NCBI GenBank assembly: GCA_019637695.1
Contig: JAHBVG010000045.1
Coordinates: forward strand, 1 to 48,388
Direction of reading: 5' to 3'
Source: Caldilineaceae bacterium
Lineage (GTDB): Bacteria > Chloroflexota > Anaerolineae > Caldilineales > Caldilineaceae
Length of the DNA: 48,388 bases
Below are positions 1 through 8,691 of this stretch, piece by piece. The notes beneath the pieces are model-generated. The model was not told the origin of the DNA. It searched no databases and was given only the letters and a program-made list of their open reading frames with translations. Each line of letters starts with the position of its first letter. Within the stretch, counting starts at the first letter, position 1. Position numbers and translations under genes: made by a program.

Positions 1-1
1 A

Positions 2-1345
2 AAGGGGATTGGCGTTGCCAGTGTGGGCATTGCCAGTACCCAATTGCTGATGGCCTGTGCGACGCCAGCACCGGCGCCTGCCGCCGCGCCCGATGCCACA
101 GGCGCTGGATCCGCACCAGCCGCCACCGATGTTGTGTTGCGCGTACAGGTGGCGCCCGGCGGCCAGTCCACAATGCCCATTGCCATGAGCCAGCGCTACC
201 AAGATGAATCCGGCGTCACCGTCGAGATCGAAGAAGTCATCTATAACGAGATCGAAACCAAGACCCAAACCGGTTTCATCTCCAACACCAATCCCGATCT
301 GCTCTACGGCCATCACCGCTGGCTCTTCATCAACTTCCTGCGCGGCATTTATATGGAACTGGATGATTTCTTCGCCGCCGATCCACTGCCCGATCTGGAC
401 GATATCTACCCCAGCGTGCTGGCCGGTAACATGCTCGACGGCAAGAACTTCAGCATCCCCGGCGTCGTCCACCCCGGCGGCAATATTGCCCTTAACTTCA
501 ACAAGACCATGCTCGAAGAGAAAGGATTGCCCCTGCCCGAAGCCGGATGGACCTTCCAGGATTGGGACGATCTGGTGCGCGCAGCCGCCGATCCCGATAA
601 CGGCATCTTCGGCCTCGGTTTCGAGGGCATGAATTCCTTCCATTACTACAGCAACATCTCGCGCTCGTTCGGCGATCCGGGCAGCCGCGATGGCTGGGTG
701 ATGAACGAAGATGGAACCGCATTGCTCTACGATCAACCTTTACACGGTGAAGTAGCCGCATGGTACGTGGGTCTGCTCAACGATAAAGTCGCCCCGCGCA
801 AGGCCGATTACATTGAAGAATCGTCGGCCAATATCTTCATTGCCGGTATGACCGCTACTCAAGCCAGCAATGTGGGCCAGGTGGCCGCTTTCATCACCCA
901 GATCGACAACCGCTTCGAGGTGGACGCCGTGCCGCTGCCGATTGGCAACGACGGTCGCCGGGGCACTTGCTACTCTGGCAACCAGCATATGATTGACGCC
1001 AAGTCGGCCAATCCAGAACAGGCCTACGAACTGCTCAAACACTTCTCGTCTATTGAGGCGGGCGTGATGATGGTGGTGGACGGGCGCATCCCGCCCAACG
1101 CGCACAAGGCGGTCTGGCTCAACGACGATGTCAACGCTGTCAATCCCATCTACCGGGTGATGGACGGGGTTCTCACCGCCGGCATTGAACCCTTCCCCAT
1201 GCCCAAGAACACGCGCTTCTCCGAAGCTAACACCGTCTTCCTCAACGAGATCGACCTGATCTGGGAAGGCGACGTCACCTGGGACGAACATGCCCCGGTG
1301 GTCGTGCAGCGAGTCAACGAAGTGTTGAATCTGGATCGTCCGTAA
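2..1345 (+). CDS. ABC transporter substrate-binding lipoprotein, family 1 (5' end outside window)
   Basis: This is the periplasmic or surface sugar-binding component of a carbohydrate ABC importer. The reading frame is open from base 2, and a lipoprotein signal (hydrophobic run ending QLLMAC, Cys codon at 56-58) follows it. The real start therefore lies left of the window, and the GTG at 23 is only an internal codon. An Ala/Pro-rich linker follows the Cys, then a solute-binding fold (FNKTMLEEKGLPLPEAGWTF region, later a run of the type seen in family 1 binding proteins, EAGVMMVVDGRIPPN). About 430 mature residues is the normal size for the family. No permease follows; a PLP enzyme does, so the permeases are probably upstream. 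A terminator lies 147 bp downstream. The ligand cannot be told from sequence; the neighbouring sugar-acid type enzyme makes a sugar or sugar acid likely. Confidence 0.85.
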   Translation, partial: KGIGVASVGIASTQLLMACATPAPAPAAAPDATGAGSAPAATDVVLRVQVAPGGQSTMPIAMSQRYQDESGVTVEIEEVIYNEIETKTQTGFISNTNPDLLYGHHRWLFINFLRGIYMELDDFFAADPLPDLDDIYPSVLAGNMLDGKNFSIPGVVHPGGNIALNFNKTMLEEKGLPLPEAGWTFQDWDDLVRAAADPDNGIFGLGFEGMNSFHYYSNISRSFGDPGSRDGWVMNEDGTALLYDQPLHGEVAAWYVGLLNDKVAPRKADYIEESSANIFIAGMTATQASNVGQVAAFITQIDNRFEVDAVPLPIGNDGRRGTCYSGNQHMIDAKSANPEQAYELLKHFSSIEAGVMMVVDGRIPPNAHKAVWLNDDVNAVNPIYRVMDGVLTAGIEPFPMPKNTRFSEANTVFLNEIDLIWEGDVTWDEHAPVVVQRVNEVLNLDRP

Positions 1346-1354
1346 AAGATAAGA

Positions 1355-1492
1355 GATTGGGGACTGGGGATCGGGGACTGGGGATTGTATACACAATCTC
1401 TAATCTCCAATCTCTGATCTTGAGTTTATAGAGATTAGGCGATTAAGCGATTGGCGATTCTCTACCCAGTCCCTCGTCCCCAGTCCCCAATC
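1355..1492. repeat. intergenic inverted repeat of GGGGA(C/T)TGG-type words
   Basis: The gap between the binding protein and the PLP enzyme contains a left arm built from GATTGGGGACTGGGGA (1355-1370) and the exact reverse complement at 1477-1492. Further partly matching copies of the same word lie next to each (1371-1387 and 1465-1476). The right arm runs directly into a rho-independent terminator. It belongs to a set of long low-complexity inverted repeats found in many intergenic gaps of this window. Confidence 0.7.
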
Positions 1493-1517
1493 CCCTGTCA
1501 CCACGACAGGGGTTTTT
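1492..1517 (+). terminator. rho-independent terminator
   Basis: CCCCTGTC (1492-1499), a five-base loop, GACAGGGG (1505-1512) and then TTTTT (1513-1517) form a perfect 8-bp GC-rich stem with a U-tract. It should end transcription of the binding-protein gene. It lies only 21 bp before the start codon of the next gene, so that gene must rely on a promoter overlapping or following it, or on read-through. Confidence 0.75.
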
Positions 1518-1538
1518 CGTGCCCAATGGGAGGTATCT

Positions 1539-2660
1539 ATGTCTGTTCTGCAAAAACTGGGCCTGCGCCCGATCATCAATGCCTCGGCGACGTTGACCAA
1601 GCTGGGTGGATCTGTCATGCCGCCGGAGGTAGTAGAAGCAATGGTGGACGCGTCACGCGCCTATGTGGATCTCCATGAGATGCAGCGGCGGGTGGGCCAA
1701 CGCATCGCCGAGTTGACCCGCAACGAGGCCGCCTACGTCAGTTGCGGCGCGGCGGCGGGATTGGTGTTGTCCACGGCGGCCTGCATTACCGGCACAAACC
1801 CGGCGGCAATTGCCCAACTGCCCAACCTCACCGGGCTGAAGAGCGAAGTGATCGTCCACCGGATGCATCGTAACGGCTATGATCACGCCGTGCGCCAGGT
1901 GGGCGTCAAACTGGTGGAGATCGGCGTCGGTGGCGCCTATCCGTGGGAATTGGAGGCGGCGATCAACGAGCGCACCGCCGCCATCTTCTGGTTTCAGGGC
2001 GGCATGAGCGGCCACGGCGATCTGCCGCTGGAGACGGTGATCGAGATCGCCAACCGCTACGATGTCCCCGTGGTGGTGGACGCGGCGGCGCAGCTTCCGC
2101 CGATGGAAAATCTGTGGCGATTCACGCAGATGGGCGCAGCGCTGGCCGTCTTTAGCGGCGGCAAAGAACTGCGCGGCCCGCAGTCGTCGGGGTTGGTCCT
2201 GGGCCGTAGGGATCTGATCGAAGCTGTGCGCATGAACGGCAGCCCCAATCACAGCATTGGTCGCCCCATGAAGGTGGGCAAAGAGGAGCTGGCTGGCTGT
2301 CTGGCCGCGGTCGAGCGCTATTTGAAACTCGATCACAAAGCCCAGGCCCTGGCCGACGAGCAGACCGTGGCCGAATGGTGCGCGGCGTGGAACTCGATCC
2401 CCGGTGTGCGGGCGCAACGCTCCTTCCCCAACGAGGCCGGCCAACCGTTGCCGCGCGTCCACGTTATCTTCGACGCGGGGACCATCGGCCTCACCCGCAA
2501 CGAGATCGTGGACGCCCTGCGCAACGGCGAACACCAGATCGAAGTCGCCCTGGCCGGCAAGGACGGCATCTATGTCAATCCGTGGGTCCTCAACAACGCC
2601 GAGCGGCAGATCGTCCAAAACCGACTGGCGGAGATCGTGGGGGAGCGGGTGGCGGTGTAA
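1539..2660 (+). CDS. SelA/DgaE-like PLP-dependent enzyme (aminotransferase-fold, sugar-acid ammonia-lyase type)
   Basis: This 373-residue fold-type I PLP enzyme resembles the SelA-related family that includes D-glucosaminate-6-phosphate ammonia lyase (DgaE). Visible features are the N-terminal RPIINASATLTKLGGS, a Cys-Gly-Ala-Ala-Ala phosphate-loop region near residue 70, VVVDAAAQ with Asp181 (expected to bind the pyridine nitrogen), and SGGKELRGPQ with Lys209 as the probable Schiff-base lysine. The start is supported by GGGAGGT at 1527-1533. It follows a sugar-binding protein, so breakdown of an amino sugar acid or a related compound is a reasonable role, but the substrate is inferred only. 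Selenocysteine synthesis itself is unlikely: the protein is shorter than true SelA, and no selC or selB is seen. Confidence 0.8.
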   Translation: MSVLQKLGLRPIINASATLTKLGGSVMPPEVVEAMVDASRAYVDLHEMQRRVGQRIAELTRNEAAYVSCGAAAGLVLSTAACITGTNPAAIAQLPNLTGLKSEVIVHRMHRNGYDHAVRQVGVKLVEIGVGGAYPWELEAAINERTAAIFWFQGGMSGHGDLPLETVIEIANRYDVPVVVDAAAQLPPMENLWRFTQMGAALAVFSGGKELRGPQSSGLVLGRRDLIEAVRMNGSPNHSIGRPMKVGKEELAGCLAAVERYLKLDHKAQALADEQTVAEWCAAWNSIPGVRAQRSFPNEAGQPLPRVHVIFDAGTIGLTRNEIVDALRNGEHQIEVALAGKDGIYVNPWVLNNAERQIVQNRLAEIVGERVAV

Positions 2661-2710
2661 TGTGTAATGAGTAATGAGTAAGATGAGATCGCTCTTGCTC
2701 ATTGCTCATC
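2661..2710. repeat. inverted repeat of GAGTAATGAGTAA words
   Basis: After the stop codon the sequence repeats the word GTAATGA (2663-2685) and then carries an imperfect reverse complement, CTCTTGCTCATTGCTCATCC (2690-2709). The same word makes a perfect hairpin at 6990-7081. The arms here have diverged by several transitions but can still pair. Confidence 0.55.
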
Positions 2711-2725
2711 CCTTTGGGGGTGACT

Positions 2726-3319
2726 ATGCCCTTTGAACATTCTGCGGAACAAGAGATCAAAGAGTACTTTGCGCAAAAGGGCATCGGGTTTGCGGATCAT
2801 TCCTCTTCGTATGAAAAGCTGGACTTCACGATCCTTGATAAGAATGGACTACCGCTCTTTCGTCTCGATGTCAAAGAGAAGCGTCAAAGATATAATTTGA
2901 AGAATTGGCCCAGTTTTGCCCCCGAGCCAGATCTCGTCATCCTTGACGATTTGACGGTGCGCAAGTGCCTGGCCTACGCGCCGCAAAGTGGGCTATTGGT
3001 GCGGGACAGCCTATGCCAGCAATATATCTTCTTTTCTGTGATCGATCTGGCGCTCATGCCGCGGATGCGCGTCAATCGACCGATCCAGCGCAATCAGCCT
3101 CAACTCAAAGGAAAGTGGCTGATCAACGCGCGCAATGGCAAAGCATCCCAAGCGCTTGATCAGGCCATTGCCCACATTGGGGATTATCTCAATCGTTTGG
3201 ATACCACGCTTCTCACATCGACAGCCTGCTATGGAACCTACGTGGATGAGACCATCGATAGCGGCGGCATCGTCCGCCAACCGTCGCACTGGGATACAGA
3301 TGTTCAAAATACACGGTAG
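2726..3319 (+). CDS. hypothetical protein with PD-(D/E)XK nuclease-like motif
   Basis: This is a 197-residue soluble protein that I cannot assign to a named family. Residues 6-50 show an acidic helix (EQEIKEYF), Asp33 in KLDFTI and Asp48-Val-Lys50 in FRLDVKEKR. That spacing matches the D...(D/E)xK core of restriction-like nucleases and Holliday-junction-resolvase folds. ATG 2726 is preferred over TTG 2702 because GGGGGTGA lies just upstream and the encoded protein then begins with the conserved-looking helix. It sits 6 bp before an MmcQ/YjbR gene, so the two are probably co-transcribed. No methylase is nearby. A nuclease role is inferred from the motif only. Confidence 0.6.
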   Translation: MPFEHSAEQEIKEYFAQKGIGFADHSSSYEKLDFTILDKNGLPLFRLDVKEKRQRYNLKNWPSFAPEPDLVILDDLTVRKCLAYAPQSGLLVRDSLCQQYIFFSVIDLALMPRMRVNRPIQRNQPQLKGKWLINARNGKASQALDQAIAHIGDYLNRLDTTLLTSTACYGTYVDETIDSGGIVRQPSHWDTDVQNTR

Positions 3320-3331
3320 AGGAAAATGTTG

Positions 3332-3682
3332 ATGAACGAAGACCAAATCCAACGTGTACGCCGGATCTGCACCGATCTGCCGGAAACGTACGAAAAACTC
3401 TCCCACGGCGAGCCTGCCTTCTTTGTGGGCAAGCGGATGTACGCCATGTTTGCCAACAACCATCATAACGATGGCCGCGTGGCGGTCTGGCTACCCGCGC
3501 CAGCGGGAATGCAATCTGTGTTGATCGAATCTGAGCCGGAGAAATTTTTCAAACCGCCCTATGTGGGCGTCCGCGGTTGGGTGGGGATCGAGTTATCCGC
3601 AATCAACAATGAAGAATTAGAAGCATATCTATACCAGGCTTGGCATATGATCGCCCCCAAATGGTTGCACGCCAGGCGGTAG
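3332..3682 (+). CDS. MmcQ/YjbR family protein
   Basis: The protein has about 116 residues, normal for the MmcQ/YjbR (DUF419) family. These are small proteins with a CyaY-like, DNA-binding fold and poorly defined function. Recognisable features are the start RVRRICTDLPE, SHGEPAFFVGKRMYAMF, and the C-terminal WVGIELSAI followed by an acidic stretch ending LYQAWHMIAPKWL. Two in-frame ATGs exist (3326 and 3332). GAGG at 3319-3322 sits at the better distance from 3332. The gene overlaps nothing and follows the nuclease-like gene closely. Confidence 0.85.
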   Translation: MNEDQIQRVRRICTDLPETYEKLSHGEPAFFVGKRMYAMFANNHHNDGRVAVWLPAPAGMQSVLIESEPEKFFKPPYVGVRGWVGIELSAINNEELEAYLYQAWHMIAPKWLHARR

Positions 3683-3748
3683 CGCTGTCCCATTTCCGCT
3701 ACACCTATCTACGTAGTTGGGTGTATTCAGAATGGGTTGATGATTCGT

Positions 3749-3820
3749 AAGGGTTTGGGTGGACGGTAGACGAGCAACGGCCTACACAGACGATTTTGTG
3801 AGCCGTCTACCCAAACCCCT
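3749..3820. repeat. inverted repeat in the 296-bp gap before the PA14 gene
   Basis: A left arm, AAGGGTTTGGGTGGACGG (3749-3766), and a right arm, CCGTCTACCCAAACCCCT (3803-3820), match at 16 of 18 positions. No coding ORF is convincing in 3683-3978, so this hairpin is the main structure seen in the gap. No U-tract follows it, so a terminator is not supported. Confidence 0.6.
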
Positions 3821-3978
3821 GCCCAGACGACAATCCGACTTTTGCTGGTCGCAAATCAGACTTTGGTCAGAGGCGCGCGAAATCTCTTTGTCAGAAAATG
3901 AACTTTGTTTGATGCAGGATCGTCTTATCTGTGTATCGTTCATTTTATTTATTTCGCACCCTTGCGATGGAGGTCAAG

Positions 3979-5052
3979 GTGAATTTGCTTCATAAATTTC
4001 GTCATGGTTTTTTGGTCGCGCTAATGGCGCTGCTGGTGGCTGTAACGTTGCCAACAGCGACCCATGCGCAGGGCGGATGGTACGCTGAGTACTTCTCCAA
4101 TCGTCATCTGTCTGGTGCGCCGGCAGTTGTGCGCACCGATGCGAATATCGACTTCAACTGGGGCGCTGGCTCGCCCGATCCTCAGATCCCGGTTGATAAT
4201 TTCTCTGCACGCTGGACGCAAACACTCCAACTTGCAGAAGGCAACTACGAGTTCACGGTTAGCGCCGATGATGGCGTCCGTCTCTTTGTGAACGGGACCC
4301 TCCTCATCGACGACTGGCGTGAAACCGCCTATGTCACCCGGCGCGGCAACATCCACCTGGGTGCAGGCTCTCACACCGTACGCCTGGAATATTTTGAGCA
4401 GACTGGTGAAGCTGCCGTTCGCCTGAGCTGGGAGCGCAAGGAAACCCCGCGACTGATCGGCAACCTTGTCACCCATGCCGAACCGGGCACATGGGTTCGT
4501 GTCTACCGTCGGATGCCCAATGGGGAATGGCAGTACATGAACCCCGGCGGCACAGGCCCAATTGACGCCAGCGGTCGCATTAAGATCGACGGTTTGCCGG
4601 TGGAGCCTGCCTACGGCGAGCGCGGCCAGCCCTATCGCATCGAGCTGCGCACCCAGGGAAGCATTCTGCGCACACTGGGCGATACAGACAACGGCCAGCC
4701 CGAGTTCCTCTTCTTCCCATTCCGCGATAACGTCGCTTCTTGGGGGCCGGCAGCGGTGGTAACGCCCCAGCCTACGCCTACGCCCACCCCTCGACCCGAT
4801 GGCGGTCATGTTGTTGTCAAGCCCTACACTGGCACGTTGATCAATGCTCAGCACCTGAATGTGCGGCGAGGACCTGGCGTGAACTATGGGAGGGTGACCA
4901 CCATCAGCCGCAACCAGACTGTCGAGTTGACCGGCTACCGCAACGCTAACGGCACCTGGATTCAGATCCGCGCCAATGGCGTCACCGGCTGGGTCAACGC
5001 CTACTACATCCGCAGCAACGTAGCTGTGCGAAGTTTGACGATTGCCCGTTAA
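3979..5052 (+). CDS. secreted PA14-domain protein with C-terminal SH3b domain
   Basis: The predicted protein has about 357 residues. The first 30 residues form a signal peptide (KFRHGF, a hydrophobic core, then THAQ). A PA14 domain follows (GGWYAEYFSN through LEYFEQTGEAAVRLSWE, about residues 31-150) with the typical SADDGVRLFVNG carbohydrate-contact loop. After it come a beta-rich middle segment, a Pro/Thr linker (TPQPTPTPTPRPD) and a bacterial SH3b domain (LNVRRGPGVNYGRVTTI to GWVNAYYI). PA14 domains commonly bind glycans, and SH3b domains bind cell wall or peptide. GTG 3979 is chosen because GGAGG lies at 3969-3973; ATG 3967 has no ribosome site. It is probably exported to the envelope. 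No catalytic domain is visible. Confidence 0.82.
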   Translation: MNLLHKFRHGFLVALMALLVAVTLPTATHAQGGWYAEYFSNRHLSGAPAVVRTDANIDFNWGAGSPDPQIPVDNFSARWTQTLQLAEGNYEFTVSADDGVRLFVNGTLLIDDWRETAYVTRRGNIHLGAGSHTVRLEYFEQTGEAAVRLSWERKETPRLIGNLVTHAEPGTWVRVYRRMPNGEWQYMNPGGTGPIDASGRIKIDGLPVEPAYGERGQPYRIELRTQGSILRTLGDTDNGQPEFLFFPFRDNVASWGPAAVVTPQPTPTPTPRPDGGHVVVKPYTGTLINAQHLNVRRGPGVNYGRVTTISRNQTVELTGYRNANGTWIQIRANGVTGWVNAYYIRSNVAVRSLTIAR

Positions 5053-5060
5053 TAAAGAAA

Positions 5061-5151
5061 GGGTATTGGATATTGGGTATTGGATATTGACGAAGTCACC
5101 CAATACCCAATACCCAATACCCAATACCTAATCCCCAGTCCCCAGTCCCTT
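5061..5151. repeat. inverted repeat of ATTGGGTATTGG / CCAATAC words
   Basis: Two copies of GGTATTGGATATTG-type words (5062-5089) are followed by a run of CCAATAC heptamers (5100-5127) and by CCCCAGTCCCCAGTCCC (5133-5149). ATTGGGTATTGG at 5072-5083 pairs exactly with CCAATACCCAAT at 5100-5111. The hairpin lies between convergent genes and overlaps the last codons of the minus-strand Asp-box protein, so it may end transcription from both sides. Confidence 0.65.
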
Positions 5152-6957
5152 ATTTTTCCACAGCTCGCCACCCAATGTAACCGCATAGATCGCATCGTTC
5201 CCAGGCAGGACGGCGACGACGATCTGATCCTCAAGGCCGCGGCCCAGGAGATGGATTGTGCCGTCCACGGTTCGCCCCCAGACGCCGCGGTTGCTGGCCG
5301 CGTAGACATTTCCGGCGTGCGCGGCCAGCGCAGTGATCCGCACATTCGCCTCCAGAAAGTCTTGCTCCACCGCCAGTTCGCCGTCCGCGCCAATGAAGAT
5401 GCGGATCAGCCGGTTCTGTGTTGCCAGAAAGAGCGAACGTTCGGCGTCATCCAGCGCCAGCATGGGGATAGACGGCGCATCCACCTCAAAGCCAGCCAGA
5501 TCGAGCCAGCCATCGCCGTTATCGTCCGAACGCCAGACATCTACGCTGAATTTACCGTCGCGGCCTTGTGCGCTTAGCGCATAGAGGAAGTGATCTGTGC
5601 CCTCTGACGCATGGATACCCAGCACTCTACCCCTGCCCCACGGTATGGAGAGGAATTGCCAGCTTGCGCCGTCATCGTTGGAGCGGTGCAGCGCGCCATC
5701 TTCACTGGCAATATAGAGCGTGCCGGCAGGCGAGATCGCCAGTTGTGCAATCGCTAGGGGCAGATCCAGCGACTCCCAATCATGGTTCGCGCGACGGCGC
5801 AGGAGGGTATGTCCGCTGCCCGCCATGAGGACAAAATCAGCGTCGCTCCCGCCGACGTTCAGTACGCTGATGGGTGCGTCAATTGCCACATCCACCGGCT
5901 GCCAGCTTGTGCCTTCATCGGTCGAGTAGCTCCAGCCTCCATCAATATCAGCGGCGAAGATTTCGCCCGCCGGGGTGAGGACAGCCAACGGCGGCGCGTG
6001 GACAGCCAGCGATCCCCCGCCGAGCTGCTGCCAGCGTTGTCCGCCATCGGTTGAAAGAGAGATCCCTTCTTGCCAGGTTGCAGCGAGAATCTGCCCATAA
6101 GCGTTCACCGCCAGGGCCAGGACAATGGAGTCGCCATCTTCGGCAGGCTGCCACGAGAGGCCGCTATCCTCTGAAAAGAGAATCCCGTCGTCGGTGGCGG
6201 CGATCAGCCGAGAGCCGTCGGGCAGCGCCGCCAACGCGTTGACGCCGATCTCCGGCAGCAGCGAGTACCAGCTTCCGCCGCCGTCGTGCGAGTGGAAGAG
6301 GCCATCAGATTCCGTCCCCAAATAGAGGTTCGTCCCGTTACCGTGAGGGAGGGCGAGCAGCGCCTGCATGGCCGTGTCGGGCAGACCGCTCCCGGCGTCG
6401 CGCCAGGAGCGTCCACCGTTGCGTGACCGATAGAGACCGCCGCCCGCCGTGCCGAGCCAGAGCGTTTCGTTCTCCGCAAAACGGGGATCGATTGCCATCG
6501 TCAGCACCTCTACATCTACAAGGCCAAAGGTGGCGCTCTCCCAGGTCGCGCCGTCATCCTGCGAACGGAAAGGCCCATCCACGGTGGCGGCGAAGATTGT
6601 GTGGTCCTGCGCGTAGTGAGGAGAGAGGGCGAGGACGGTGGCGACGCCCAGCCCGGCCCATCCTTCCACCTCTTGCCAATGCAAACCGCCGTCGGTGGAA
6701 CGGTAGAGCCGCCCGCTTTCCGTGCTGGCAAAGAGGATGGGGCTATCCCCGACCGTCGCGGCAAGCTCCACCACCGAAGGATCGGCCATCCCCGCGCCGC
6801 TGCGCCGCCAGCTTTGCCCGCCATCCTCCGAGCGGAAAATCCCCGCCCGTGCCGCCGCCAAGAGTACATCCCCAGCCCAGAGCGCCGCCGTCACCGTGCC
6901 GCCCATCCACGCGCCGGTGGGGAGCCAGGGGGAAAAAAGAGTTTGATTTGTGGTCAT
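5128..6957 (-). CDS. Asp-box (BNR / sortilin-like, YCF48-type) beta-propeller protein
   Basis: This 609-residue protein is built almost entirely of beta-propeller blades. About ten Asp-box motifs (S-x-D-x-G-x-x-W) can be read, including RSEDGGQSW, RSTDGGLHW, RSQDDGATW, RSRNGGRSW, HSHDGGGSW, FSEDSGLSW, LSTDGGQRW, YSTDEGTSW and RSNDDGASW. There is no clear signal peptide or membrane segment. Asp-boxes stabilise propellers in sialidases, the VPS10 domain and the photosystem II assembly factor YCF48. No sialidase catalytic arginines or FRIP motif are seen, so a ligand-binding or scaffold role is likelier than hydrolysis. No clear ribosome site precedes the ATG at 6957. The last codons run into the CCCCAGTCCCC-type hairpin, so the natural C-terminus may have been altered by that insertion. 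Confidence 0.8.
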   Translation of the reverse strand: MTTNQTLFSPWLPTGAWMGGTVTAALWAGDVLLAAARAGIFRSEDGGQSWRRSGAGMADPSVVELAATVGDSPILFASTESGRLYRSTDGGLHWQEVEGWAGLGVATVLALSPHYAQDHTIFAATVDGPFRSQDDGATWESATFGLVDVEVLTMAIDPRFAENETLWLGTAGGGLYRSRNGGRSWRDAGSGLPDTAMQALLALPHGNGTNLYLGTESDGLFHSHDGGGSWYSLLPEIGVNALAALPDGSRLIAATDDGILFSEDSGLSWQPAEDGDSIVLALAVNAYGQILAATWQEGISLSTDGGQRWQQLGGGSLAVHAPPLAVLTPAGEIFAADIDGGWSYSTDEGTSWQPVDVAIDAPISVLNVGGSDADFVLMAGSGHTLLRRRANHDWESLDLPLAIAQLAISPAGTLYIASEDGALHRSNDDGASWQFLSIPWGRGRVLGIHASEGTDHFLYALSAQGRDGKFSVDVWRSDDNGDGWLDLAGFEVDAPSIPMLALDDAERSLFLATQNRLIRIFIGADGELAVEQDFLEANVRITALAAHAGNVYAASNRGVWGRTVDGTIHLLGRGLEDQIVVAVLPGNDAIYAVTLGGELWKNKGLGTGD

Positions 6958-6974
6958 GGAGTCACTTGGAGAGT

Positions 6975-7081
6975 GAGTAATGAGTAATGAGTAATGAGTA
7001 ATGAGTAAGGTCTCGTGATGGAAGAAGAATCCAAATATGGAACCAAGATTGTCGACAAATTCTTACTCATTACTCATTACT
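6975..7081. repeat. perfect 20-bp inverted repeat made of GAGTAAT words
   Basis: Five tandem GAGTAAT words run from 6975 to 7008. The 20 bases 6990-7009 are the exact reverse complement of 7062-7081, leaving a loop of 52 bases. The element fills the gap between the GroEL-like gene (stop at 7084) and the Asp-box gene (start at 6957), both on the minus strand. It could attenuate transcription between them. Confidence 0.75.
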
Positions 7082-7083
7082 TT

Positions 7084-8691
7084 TTACGGCTTAAACGACA
7101 CATCCTCATCCCGATTGCTGCGCGGTCTGTGGACGAGGACCTCGGTGGTGATGCCCATGATCGCGCCGCTTACGGCGATCTCCAGGGCGCTGTGTAGCAC
7201 GCTGACCGGATCAACAATGGGCGAGGTGGCGAGGTCGATGTAGCGCTCGCATTGTACGTCATAGCCGCAGCCGGGTTGCTCGCGTAGCCGCGCCAGGATG
7301 GGGCTGGGTTCGATGCCGGCGTTGGCGATGATGGCGCGGGCGGGCGCTTCCAATGCGCCGCGCAGCAGATTCAGCGCCGGCGCTTCTTCGTCGGGCAGGT
7401 GGAGATCGTTCAATGCCCGCGCGCAGGCGAGAAAGGCCGCGCCGCCGCCGGGAACGACGCCATCGATCAGCCCGCGCCGCACCACGCTCACCGCTTCGGT
7501 GGCCCGTTCTTTGAGATAATCGCGCTCCACATCCGAGGCGCCGCCAATGTGGAGCAGCGCCACCCCCGCCATCAACTTGCCGGATCGCTCGATCAGCCGG
7601 TCGCGGTCGCGACCATACGCTGCCGTGGGGATCTGTTTGCGCAGCAGATCCGCCCGTTCGCGCACCGCCGCCGGGCGTCCTTTGCCGCCGATGACGGTGA
7701 AACTAGAGCGGATGGCCTGCACCTCGTCGGCCTGCCCCAGATCGGCGAGGGTGGCTTTGGTCAGGCTGTCGCCCGTCACCTTCAAGAGGACACGCCCGCC
7801 GCAGAGCGCAGCCAGATCGAAGAGGATTTCGGCCTTTTCCGATCCCAGCCCCGGCGCTTTGATGGCGAGTGTGGGCAGCGCCCCCCGGCTCTTGTTGGTG
7901 ACGAGGACGTTGAGCGCGTCCCCTTCGACCACGGGCGCGATGACCACCAATCCGCGCTTGCCCTCTCCGGCCTGGCGCACCTGCCCCAAGATGGGAGCCA
8001 GATCTGCGCCGCCTGTCAGTTGATGGTCGGTGAAGAGCAGATAGGGATCGTGGAGGACAGCCTTGCCGCCTTCGGTACAAAAATAGGACGAGATCCAGCC
8101 GTTGTTCCACAGCACGCCACGGATGTAGCGGCGGTCGTGGACGCGGGCGTAGTTGTTGCGGATCTCCACTGCGCCGTGCGGTCCCACGGTATCGAAGATC
8201 TCCTCGATCAGCCGGCCCAACTCGTCGCTGCCGGTGATGGTGGCGGCCAGGGCGCGGATCTGTCGCGGATCTTCGAGCGGGCGCGCCATCCCTTGCAGGG
8301 CCGCCAGCGCTGCGACGCTGCCTTTTTCCAATCCGCGGCGCAGCGCCATGACATTGTGCCCGGCAGCCGCATAGCGGTTGGCTTCGTTGAGCAGGTGGCG
8401 GGCGATGATCACGGCGGTGGTGGTACCGTCGCCCACGGCTTCCTCGACCTGCCAGGCAATGTGGCGGGCCAAAAACGCGCCCATGTTCTCGAAGGGGTTG
8501 GGCAGCCCCAAAAAGCGACGGGCAATCTGTGCGCCGTCGTCGAGCAGTTCGGGCGGGCGGCGGCGGTTGTCGCGATCCATGGCCACGCGGCGTCCGCGCG
8601 GGCCGAGGGCTACCTGAATTGTATCTGCCAACTGGTTGAATCCCCGGCAGAGCGCCCGCTGCGCTGCCGGATCGTAGAGAATGCGGGCCAT
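7084..8691 (-). CDS. divergent GroEL-like (Cpn60, group I) chaperonin, stand-alone
   Basis: The 535 residues align with group I chaperonin from end to end. The equatorial domain shows QVALGPRGRRVAMD, the Asp pair at 51-52 (LLDDGAQIA), NPFENMGA and GDGTTTA (Asp88). The apical domain runs from about 190 to 375 and contains IAPVVEGDALNVLV and IKAPGLG. The equatorial domain returns with DGVVPGGGAAFLA. Two departures stand out. The ATP-hydrolysis aspartate (Asp398 of E. coli GroEL, 16 residues before the GGG) is Glu399 here, and the C-terminus ends MGITTEVLVHRPRSNRDEDVSFKP with no GGM tail. No groES lies next to it. Chloroflexota often carry additional GroEL paralogues. Ring assembly is plausible, but slow or altered ATPase is inferred. 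Confidence 0.85.
   Translation of the reverse strand: MARILYDPAAQRALCRGFNQLADTIQVALGPRGRRVAMDRDNRRRPPELLDDGAQIARRFLGLPNPFENMGAFLARHIAWQVEEAVGDGTTTAVIIARHLLNEANRYAAAGHNVMALRRGLEKGSVAALAALQGMARPLEDPRQIRALAATITGSDELGRLIEEIFDTVGPHGAVEIRNNYARVHDRRYIRGVLWNNGWISSYFCTEGGKAVLHDPYLLFTDHQLTGGADLAPILGQVRQAGEGKRGLVVIAPVVEGDALNVLVTNKSRGALPTLAIKAPGLGSEKAEILFDLAALCGGRVLLKVTGDSLTKATLADLGQADEVQAIRSSFTVIGGKGRPAAVRERADLLRKQIPTAAYGRDRDRLIERSGKLMAGVALLHIGGASDVERDYLKERATEAVSVVRRGLIDGVVPGGGAAFLACARALNDLHLPDEEAPALNLLRGALEAPARAIIANAGIEPSPILARLREQPGCGYDVQCERYIDLATSPIVDPVSVLHSALEIAVSGAIMGITTEVLVHRPRSNRDEDVSFKP

Noticed and set aside
1539..2660. True selenocysteine synthase SelA
   Set aside because: The protein is about 90 residues too short, lacks the N-terminal tRNA-binding part, and no selenocysteine genes are seen nearby.
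5100..5127. CCAATAC heptamer run considered as a CRISPR array
   Set aside because: The units are seven bases long with no spacers, and they pair with an upstream arm; this is a low-complexity inverted repeat.
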